Source of the DNA: Prevotella sp. E9-3
GTDB lineage: Bacteria > Bacteroidota > Bacteroidia > Bacteroidales > Bacteroidaceae
Direction: 5' to 3'
NCBI RefSeq assembly: GCF_022024015.1
Contig: NZ_CP091786.1
Coordinates: 3,410,001 to 3,474,000 of the forward strand
DNA: 64,000 nucleotides
The notes under the pieces are model-generated. The model saw only the letters and a list, made by a program, of their open reading frames with translations, was not told the DNA's origin and did not search any database. Position 1 is the first letter of the stretch. Each line of letters opens with the position of its first letter. Positions 35,705 to 42,792 of the stretch are shown here, piece by piece. The translations under genes and the position numbers were made by a program.

Positions 35705-35762
35705 AATTATAGCTATAATTACGGCAATTATAGCTATAATTTGTCAGATTATAGCTATAATT
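35705..35762. repeat. Three 16-bp palindromes at 21-bp period
   Basis: AATTATAGCTATAATT occurs at 35705-35720 and 35726-35741, and once with its first base changed at 35747-35762. The period is exactly 21 bp, about two helical turns. It lies in the gap between susD and the downstream lipoprotein gene. Related sequence occurs near 45492-45530. Confidence 0.85.
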
Positions 35763-35770
35763 TTATTTCG

Positions 35771-37498
35771 CTAATAGCCAGGATTCTGCTCAACAACGCC
35801 ATTTGACAGGTCAATTTCATTCTGTGGGATGGGCAATACTTCGTTAACTCCAACACGGAAATACAATCCACGGCTGTTTGGACGCGAACGGCCAAAGGTG
35901 TGAAGCACGGTGGCTGCCTGTCCCTGACGCACGAGATCGAAGTAGCGGTCCCACTCGAAAGCCATCTCCATGCGGCGCTCCTGCCAGATCTGGTCGCGCA
36001 CATAGCCATAGCTACCTGGCTGATAGAGTTTGGTGCTGCCATTGATGGTGTTCACCTGTGCCTTGCACTTGTTCAGTTGGGCGAGTGCAGCCTCACGCTG
36101 TCCCGTCTCGTTCAGTGCCTCGGCATAGGTAAGGACAACTTCCGCATAACGGATGATGCGGCGGTTGCGACCATTATCGCCGGCATACTGCGGCTGGTCT
36201 TTTCGGGGGGTGTACCATTTCAGCGATACGTGACGGCCTTCACCGCCCTGCCATATCTCACCGTCGGGAGTGTTTCCCTGATGGTGAATGGTGAACTCCT
36301 TGCGGATATCATCGCCAAAGAGGGAGGTAAGAATCTCGCTGGTGGCATACATCACCGTGTTGCCTACGGCGAAATGTTCCATTCCGGCGCCTTCGTTGGT
36401 ATCGCCATTGGTACCGTCGGCACTCTCCTTGAACACTACCTCAAACACAGAACCACGGCAGAACTCGCCATCGGCATACCACTGATACACATAGCTCCAC
36501 TTGCTGCCCCCATCGAGCGGCTGACCGTAGTAGTCGCGATACTCCAGCGAATAGACATTCTTGAGCGATTCCATGGGCATGTCGGCAGTCTCATAGGGAT
36601 CGGTATCGGCATTCAGCTCGCGCGGTTTGAACCACAGGCGCTGGCGCAGTGACTCCCATTCTTCTTTTCCGTCATAGTTCAGCACCTGTCCCAGGGTGAG
36701 CACGGCATCGTCAACGAAATAGCTGCCCAATCGGGCCACCTCATTCCACTTCTCGGAAGGCACTCCTGGCTGGGCCTGATACATGAGCACTTTCATCAAC
36801 AGGGCGATAGCAGCGCCACGAGTGACCTTGCCTGTTTCCTGTGAGCCCCATACCACTGGCAGCATGATGGCCGCTTCACGAAGGTCTTTCTCAATATAAG
36901 CATAGCAGGCCTCACGGCTGCTGCGTGGAATCACCAAGCTATCCACCGTTTCCACCTCAGGACGAATGGGCACGCCGCCATAGGTTTTCACCAGATTAAA
37001 ATAGAAGAATGCCCGCAGGAACTTGGCCTGTCCGTAGATACGGCGAACCTGCTGATAGGCGGTATAGGCATCGGTAGAGAGTTTCACTCGGTCAATATTG
37101 GCAATCACCTGATTGGCTCTGTGAATGCCTTTATAGTTGACCTCCCAGCGCTGGCGAATCCAGGTGTTCGAGGTGTTGAAACGGAACATCACGAGCTGTC
37201 CCATCTGTGAGGCCAGCCCTTCGTCGGTGCCCAGCACATTGTCGGCCATGGCCTCGCCGAAACGCCATTCCTGATTGTTATAGCTGTCGCTCTGCAGCAC
37301 GTCATAGACGGCATCCAAGGCCGACTGTATCTTATAGGGTGTGTCGTAATAGGTCTGATCGGTGGCATTGCCTGTTATTTCCTTGTCAAGGAAATCGGAA
37401 CAGGAGGCCATGGAAAGGAATACGCAGCAGAATAGACAACGCAGGGCCTTGCCCACAATGCTGAGACTATCGATATGATTGTTGGTATTTGTTTTCAT
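35771..37498 (-). CDS. SusD/RagB-family substrate-binding lipoprotein of the PUL
   Basis: Surface glycan-binding lid of the SusC transporter. The lipobox LSMASC places Cys at residue 33, after a long n-region, and is followed by SDFLDKE, a common SusD start. TPR-like helices (YGQAKFLRAFFYFNLVKTYGGVPI) near residue 125 and a C-terminal NGVVEQNPGY are typical. The length of 575 residues is normal. It follows susC by 18 bp. In this operon with two glycosidases it probably binds arabinose- or rhamnose-containing oligosaccharide, which is inference from context. Confidence 0.94.
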   Translation of the reverse strand: MKTNTNNHIDSLSIVGKALRCLFCCVFLSMASCSDFLDKEITGNATDQTYYDTPYKIQSALDAVYDVLQSDSYNNQEWRFGEAMADNVLGTDEGLASQMGQLVMFRFNTSNTWIRQRWEVNYKGIHRANQVIANIDRVKLSTDAYTAYQQVRRIYGQAKFLRAFFYFNLVKTYGGVPIRPEVETVDSLVIPRSSREACYAYIEKDLREAAIMLPVVWGSQETGKVTRGAAIALLMKVLMYQAQPGVPSEKWNEVARLGSYFVDDAVLTLGQVLNYDGKEEWESLRQRLWFKPRELNADTDPYETADMPMESLKNVYSLEYRDYYGQPLDGGSKWSYVYQWYADGEFCRGSVFEVVFKESADGTNGDTNEGAGMEHFAVGNTVMYATSEILTSLFGDDIRKEFTIHHQGNTPDGEIWQGGEGRHVSLKWYTPRKDQPQYAGDNGRNRRIIRYAEVVLTYAEALNETGQREAALAQLNKCKAQVNTINGSTKLYQPGSYGYVRDQIWQERRMEMAFEWDRYFDLVRQGQAATVLHTFGRSRPNSRGLYFRVGVNEVLPIPQNEIDLSNGVVEQNPGY

Positions 37499-37516
37499 TG
37501 TTCTGTCTCCTCCTTC

Positions 37517-40500
37517 TTAGATTCCTAATTTTACGCCAAAAGTAAACGAACGGGCCTGCGGATAGTTACCGAAATCGACACCCATGCTCAGGTTGTTGCC
37601 CTCGGTGCCTACTACACGACCTACTTCGGGGTCGAAGCCATTATAGCTGGTGAATGTGAACAGGTTGTAACCCGTTACCGACAGGGCCAGACTATTGATA
37701 CCCAACTTGTCGAGCAAGCTCTGAGGCACGTTATAGGTGAGGCGCATTTCTTTCAGGCGCATATAACTGCCATCGTGCACAAAGAAGTCGCTGGCACGGA
37801 AGTTTTGGTTGTTGTCTGAACCACGCAGGTCGGGCACGGTGGCCGAAGTGTTCAGCGGGAAGTATTCGCGGCCCTCAATCAGCTGGCCCGACCAGTGCTG
37901 TGAGCGCAAGTCGCTATATACATTGCCATTGGCGGCATTGTACAGCACATTATCCATCACATTGAAAATCTTGTTACCGGTCTGGCCCTGAAAGAAAATA
38001 CTCAGATCTACATTCTTATAGCCAGCCGACAATGGAATACCGAACACAAACTTGGGCAGCGGAGAACCCAGATAGGTACGGTCCTCGGCCGTTATCTTGC
38101 CATCGCCATTGAGGTCCTTGAAACGGAAATCGCCCGGTTTGGTGGTCTGCTCCCAGTAGTTCTTACCGAAATCATACTGTGCACTGGCACGTACCTCCTC
38201 GTAGGTTTGGAAGATTCCGTCGGTCACATAGCCGAAGAAGGCACCAATGGGCTGACCGACCGCCGTCTTTGTCACGGGGTCGTCAATCACCAGTCCGGCC
38301 GTAGTGCCCCAGATGGGCTCATTGCCCGTTCCTAAAGAGGTCACTTCGTTCTTGATCCACGACAGGTTGAAACCTACTTCATAGCGGAAGTTGTTTCCTA
38401 TATTGTCGCGCCACTTCACGTCGTATTCAAAGCCCCAGTTTTTCACCGCACCGGCATTCGTCATGGGGGCCTGGTCCAGTCCGGCAGAGATGACCGTGGG
38501 CACACGCAACAGCATGTCGGTGGTCTTGCGGTTGAAATACTCGGCACTGATCATGAGCCGATTCTTCAGGAACGAGAAGTCGAAACCGATGTTGAACGAC
38601 TCGTTCTTCTCCCACTTGATATCGTCGTTGCCCAATACCGTGGCCGTTGAGCCCTCCCAAAGAATATGGTTGCCCAGTCCGTAGGGATAGTTGTAGCCAG
38701 AGCTGAGGTAAGTGTAGCGTGCCAGTTCGTCGATACGGTTATTACCCAGCAAGCCCCATCCCACACGCAGTTTGGCCAGAGAAAGCCAAGACTGGTCACG
38801 CAACCAAGGAAGATTAGAGAACTTCCAGCCGAGCGACACCGAGGGAAACACGCCCCAACGATTGCTTTTCGAGAACTTTGAGGAACCATCGGCACGGATA
38901 TTAGCCTGCAGCAGATAGGTGTCGGCGAATGAATAGTTGATGCGGCCAATCCATCCGATGCTGGTCCACTCACGGTCCAAGCCGTAGGTCTTGTCGCCCG
39001 TATAGGCCGACGACAGATAGTGGAACACATCCTCGTTGCTGGGCGTTCCGCGACGTCTTGACTCCTGGTAACTGGTGGTTTGCCCCTCAAGCACTTGTCC
39101 GGCCAGAAGGGTCAGACTGTGTTTCTTTGTTTCAAACAAGTAGGTAAGAAGGTTATCTACCTCCCACTTGCCTGTGTTCATCTGATATTTATATACTTCT
39201 GAGAGTGAGGTGGGCATGGTAAAGTCTTCGTTCAGCCCCCACACTTCGGAGAAATTATCGTTGGTCTGTCGGGTGTTATAGTAGGAGGCCTTGAACTGAT
39301 AGGTAAGTCCCTTCAGCAGCTTGGCATCCAGACTGATGTTCATGTCCATGCGCTGGGAGTGGGAGGCATCGTTGTTGCGGTCGAGCACCGCCAGCGGATT
39401 GTTGCTGTACCAATAGCCCTTGCTGTCGTAGAGGTAGGTCATGGGACTTTCGCTCAACGCCTGTTTCAGAATGCTCGACGAGCCTTCGGGCACACCGTTG
39501 CGCCCGTCGCTGGTGAAAGCGAGGTTGGTGGTCATCGTGAGCCATCGAGCCATCTGGGTTTTCACGTTCAGTCGGCCGTTGAAACGCTGATAGTCGCTGG
39601 TGCGCACAATACCCTCTTCATTATAATAGCTGGCACTGGCCAGATACTGCGTCTTCTCTGAGCCACCCGACACCGACAGGGCATGCTGCTGTTTGATACC
39701 CGTTCGGGTGATGGCATCCCAATAGTTGCCGGCCGAGTTATTGCGGATGGTGTCTATCTCGAAAGCCTTGGCCGGGTCGTAGGCAAGATTGCCGGCGGCA
39801 TCGGGCGACATGTAGAGCTGGCCGTTATAAGAATAGCGATTGTTGTTGGTCAGGTAGTCGTTCATCAGGGCATAGTCTTCCGGTCCCATCACATCGATTT
39901 TCTTCCACGGATTGGAAAAGCCCACATATCCGTCGTAGGTAATGCGGGTCTTTCCCTCACGACCGTTCTTGGTGGTGATGGCCACCACACCGTTGGCAGC
40001 ACGCGAACCGTAGATGGCACTCGAGGCCGCATCCTTGAATATCTCGACATTGGCAATGTCGGTAGGATTCAGATAGTCAATATTGTCAACCACAAAACCA
40101 TCGACCACATAGAGCGGATCGGCATCGTTGATAGTTCCGGTGCCACGAATCTTGATAGTTGTCTTTCCACCGGGGGCACCTGTATTCTGAATGATGTTTA
40201 CACCGGCGGCTCGTCCCTGCAGGGCCTGCAGAGCCGAGGAGACGGGCATATCGTTGATATCCTTGCCCGATACCGACGAGATAGAGCCGGTGATATCACT
40301 CTTTTTCTGGACACCATAGCCAATGACCACCAGTTCGTCGAGTACCTGGGTGTCACTGCTCATCGCCACATCAATCTGGCGGCGACTGCCCACACGCTCA
40401 CTCTGTTTCTTATAGCCCATATAGGTGAACTCGAGCGTGGCGTTGGGCCCGACGCTGATAGTATATTTTCCGTCGAAATCGGTCACGGCACCATTCTTCT

Positions 40501-40657
40501 GCCCCACTTCCTTCACGGTGACGCCAATGAGCGTCTCTCCACTCTGTTTGTCGGTGACCACACCTGTCACCTGGACCTTCTGGGCCCAGGCAACGGTGGT
40601 AGTCAGCAGGGCAAGCAACAATGTGAAGACCCTTTGTATCGTTTTGCGATTGCGCAT
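37517..40657 (-). CDS. SusC/RagA-family TonB-dependent glycan transporter of the PUL
   Basis: Outer-membrane importer of 1046 residues. Order: signal peptide ending TVAWAQ (residue 25), a carboxypeptidase-D-like domain (VTGVVTDKQSGETLIGVTV), LDELVVIGYG as TonB box, the plug (LQALQGRAAGVNIIQNTGAPGG, GTINDADPLYVVDGF, ASSAIYGSRAANGVVAIT) and a barrel ending SFTFGVKLGI. It is the second gene of the PUL operon, 40 bp after the ELWxxDGT gene and 18 bp before susD. Confidence 0.95.
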   Translation of the reverse strand: MRNRKTIQRVFTLLLALLTTTVAWAQKVQVTGVVTDKQSGETLIGVTVKEVGQKNGAVTDFDGKYTISVGPNATLEFTYMGYKKQSERVGSRRQIDVAMSSDTQVLDELVVIGYGVQKKSDITGSISSVSGKDINDMPVSSALQALQGRAAGVNIIQNTGAPGGKTTIKIRGTGTINDADPLYVVDGFVVDNIDYLNPTDIANVEIFKDAASSAIYGSRAANGVVAITTKNGREGKTRITYDGYVGFSNPWKKIDVMGPEDYALMNDYLTNNNRYSYNGQLYMSPDAAGNLAYDPAKAFEIDTIRNNSAGNYWDAITRTGIKQQHALSVSGGSEKTQYLASASYYNEEGIVRTSDYQRFNGRLNVKTQMARWLTMTTNLAFTSDGRNGVPEGSSSILKQALSESPMTYLYDSKGYWYSNNPLAVLDRNNDASHSQRMDMNISLDAKLLKGLTYQFKASYYNTRQTNDNFSEVWGLNEDFTMPTSLSEVYKYQMNTGKWEVDNLLTYLFETKKHSLTLLAGQVLEGQTTSYQESRRRGTPSNEDVFHYLSSAYTGDKTYGLDREWTSIGWIGRINYSFADTYLLQANIRADGSSKFSKSNRWGVFPSVSLGWKFSNLPWLRDQSWLSLAKLRVGWGLLGNNRIDELARYTYLSSGYNYPYGLGNHILWEGSTATVLGNDDIKWEKNESFNIGFDFSFLKNRLMISAEYFNRKTTDMLLRVPTVISAGLDQAPMTNAGAVKNWGFEYDVKWRDNIGNNFRYEVGFNLSWIKNEVTSLGTGNEPIWGTTAGLVIDDPVTKTAVGQPIGAFFGYVTDGIFQTYEEVRASAQYDFGKNYWEQTTKPGDFRFKDLNGDGKITAEDRTYLGSPLPKFVFGIPLSAGYKNVDLSIFFQGQTGNKIFNVMDNVLYNAANGNVYSDLRSQHWSGQLIEGREYFPLNTSATVPDLRGSDNNQNFRASDFFVHDGSYMRLKEMRLTYNVPQSLLDKLGINSLALSVTGYNLFTFTSYNGFDPEVGRVVGTEGNNLSMGVDFGNYPQARSFTFGVKLGI

Positions 40658-40697
40658 ATTTCTCTTTCCGTTTATCGAACAATGTTCTCTTTATTGG

Positions 40698-42464
40698 TTA
40701 TCGAACCACTTTCTTCTTTCCGTCAATGATGTAAATGCCCTTCTGCAGGTGGTCGGCATCAATGCGCACACCGTTCAGCGTGTAGGCCTGTTGTTGGGGA
40801 ACTTCCACCTTGACAGTGGTAATGGCGGTCTTCTCGGCCTCGGTCATAAAGTCTGGTTCCAGGTAGCCCATATCGCTCTTTCCGTCCCAATTGGGCTTGG
40901 TGTACTTATAGGCATACACATGCTTGGTGGCATCGCTGGCAAAGACGATGGTGCCGCCCATATTGCGCAGGGTGTTCACCAAATCGCCCTTCTGCAGGTC
41001 GATATGGGTGCAAACCACGGGCTCGGCATTCCATGCATCCAGACGGTAGAGACTGGTGGCATAGCCGCTCTCCACGATATTCTCCTCATTCCACCAGTAC
41101 ATAGAGCCACCGGCCACCACCTGCTCTTTCACCCAGTCGCTTAGCGTGCCAGGGCGCCAGTTGCCATACTGAGGCCAAACCTTCTCGCCATCGGTGCACC
41201 ATAGTTCGCCACCATAGTGATTCTCATTGGCAGCATCGAAACCGTGAGCGGCACAGAACATGTAATAACCATCGAACACACAACCGGGATCTACAAACGA
41301 ATTGTGGTCGATAGAAGGAGCCTCATCCCACACATCCATATATACATAGTCGTCTTTCTGCATGTTGGAACCGGCTAGCTCATAACCGCCGGTAGCATCC
41401 CAGCCGCGCCACCAGATACGGTCTTTATACACTTCCCAACTGGTGCCGAAAGTGCCGGCATGATAGCCTATTCCGTTCTCGTTCTTACCGGGGTGAGTAT
41501 CTTTCACCATATAGGTATGCTCATCGCCGGCACCGTCAGGTTCATTGGCCTTCACTGCCTTTGTACCATCGGTAAACCAAGGCTCGCCACCAAAGTCGGG
41601 TGTCCATGCCTGGAAGAAGCAACCCTCGTTCTTATAGTTCTCCAGATTGTCGAGACCACTGTTGCGGGTATAGCCTTCGGCATAGCCCCACTGCCCTTCA
41701 GGCCAGCGCTCCCAGTTGATATCCATCACACAGTAGGTTCCTGTCTCGGTACCATCGGTGACCCACAGCTCTTCACCGGTAGAGCCATCTATATTGTCGG
41801 CCTTGAAAAACACGCGACGGCCCACACGCACATAGGCAGTATGAAGGGTGGTGTTGTCCTGTCCGGGCCAGCGCATATCCACTTTGGCCACGCGCTTGGT
41901 ACCCTCAACGGTGCCATCGGTAATCCAAAGCCAGCGCTGCGGTCCACGGTCGGGATCGTATTCAGAACTTTCATCATCATAGGCAGCAAAAACGGCACGT
42001 TTCTCATCCATTTGGATAAAGGAAACGGGATTGGCTCCAAACATATAGTCGGTGAGCATGAAGGTTCCTTCGGCAGTACCGTCGCTCACCCATGCCTGCA
42101 CATCATAATCATCTGTATAGGCGGCAAAGAGCACCTTATCGTTCAGTCGGCCCAAATAGCCGGGATTGGACGAACCGTTGCCAGGAACAATGTCAGACAC
42201 CAAATGTGTACCCTCCTTCGTTCCATCCGTAACCCACAACTCTTCACCATGCTCGGCATCGGTAGCGGCAAAGAAGGCCTTATAGCCTTTCTCGGGCGAA
42301 CCGGCCACCACAATATTCTTCTGTTTGTCCTGTTTGCGTTCAGGATTCACGTTGGCCTCAACACCATCGGGGAGTACGTCAACAAGTTCACCCTCAGATT
42401 GGGCAGATGCAGCACCAGCTGTGAACAGCATGACCAAGGTCAAAAAAGTTTTTACCTGTTTCAT
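40698..42464 (-). CDS. Secreted ELWxxDGT-repeat beta-propeller protein, first gene of the PUL operon
   Basis: Signal peptide ending ASAQ (residue 22). The body consists of repeats of the ELWVTDGTKEGTHLV type (also AWVSDGTAEGTFML, LWITDGTVEGTKRV, ELWVTDGTETGTYCV and PWFTDGTK), which form propeller blades. The tail (QQQAYTLNGVRIDADHLQKG, then YIIDGKKKVVR) resembles a T9SS sorting domain. No catalytic residues are recognised. As the promoter-proximal gene it would be the most strongly expressed, which suits an abundant surface binding protein. That function is inference. Confidence 0.78.
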   Translation of the reverse strand: MKQVKTFLTLVMLFTAGAASAQSEGELVDVLPDGVEANVNPERKQDKQKNIVVAGSPEKGYKAFFAATDAEHGEELWVTDGTKEGTHLVSDIVPGNGSSNPGYLGRLNDKVLFAAYTDDYDVQAWVSDGTAEGTFMLTDYMFGANPVSFIQMDEKRAVFAAYDDESSEYDPDRGPQRWLWITDGTVEGTKRVAKVDMRWPGQDNTTLHTAYVRVGRRVFFKADNIDGSTGEELWVTDGTETGTYCVMDINWERWPEGQWGYAEGYTRNSGLDNLENYKNEGCFFQAWTPDFGGEPWFTDGTKAVKANEPDGAGDEHTYMVKDTHPGKNENGIGYHAGTFGTSWEVYKDRIWWRGWDATGGYELAGSNMQKDDYVYMDVWDEAPSIDHNSFVDPGCVFDGYYMFCAAHGFDAANENHYGGELWCTDGEKVWPQYGNWRPGTLSDWVKEQVVAGGSMYWWNEENIVESGYATSLYRLDAWNAEPVVCTHIDLQKGDLVNTLRNMGGTIVFASDATKHVYAYKYTKPNWDGKSDMGYLEPDFMTEAEKTAITTVKVEVPQQQAYTLNGVRIDADHLQKGIYIIDGKKKVVR

Positions 42465-42521
42465 AAAAAGTTTTTAGTTTTAAGTTTTTATAAAAAAAAT
42501 AAGTTAGCGATTATTCAGTTG

Positions 42522-42529
42522 CAAAAGTA
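42522..42529 (-). promoter_or_regulatory. PUL operon -7 element, no -33 box
   Basis: TACTTTTG on the minus strand fits TAnnTTTG, 58 bp upstream of the first PUL ATG. The -33 position lacks TTTG and is instead next to a direct repeat, as expected of an activator-dependent promoter. Confidence 0.65.
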
Positions 42530-42550
42530 GTGGAAATCCTGATTTATGGC

Positions 42551-42586
42551 CTGTAATATTGTTTAGAAGGTCTGTAATATTGTTCA
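42551..42586 (-). promoter_or_regulatory. Candidate HTCS operator: 15-bp direct repeat at 21-bp spacing
   Basis: CTGTAATATTGTTTA (42551-42565) and CTGTAATATTGTTCA (42572-42586) differ at one base and lie 21 bp apart. That matches the half-site spacing of AraC-type activators. The nearer copy is 21 bp from the -7 element, so a bound activator would overlap the -33 region. Assignment to the HTCS at 27727-31776 is inference. Confidence 0.6.
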
Positions 42587-42605
42587 AAAAGATAGAATAA
42601 AAAAA

Positions 42606-42639
42606 TTGCTGCACTGAAAAACAAATTCCAGTGCAGCAA
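42606..42639 (-). terminator. Intrinsic terminator of the GH78 transcript
   Basis: On the minus strand TTGCTGCACTG pairs perfectly over 11 bp with CAGTGCAGCAA around a 12-base loop and is followed by a run of seven T. It separates GH78 transcription from the PUL operon promoter just downstream. Confidence 0.9.
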
Positions 42640-42761
42640 CCATCATATTACTTACTTAATTTCACACTATTCATTGCATCTTCAGATACATTACAAAATT
42701 CCTTGTCATAGAAAGAAAAATTCTCAAATTCCCTAATTCTTGATAAAAAATCACTTCCGCA

Positions 42762-42792
42762 ATCAATTATCAATTATCAATTATCAATTATC
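42762..42792. repeat. 7-bp repeat array at the GH78 stop codon
   Basis: Four ATCAATT units plus a partial one. On the minus strand they read GATAATT, and the TGA stop of GH78 is formed within the first repeats. The unit is identical, inverted, to the array before the lpxA-like gene. Confidence 0.8.
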
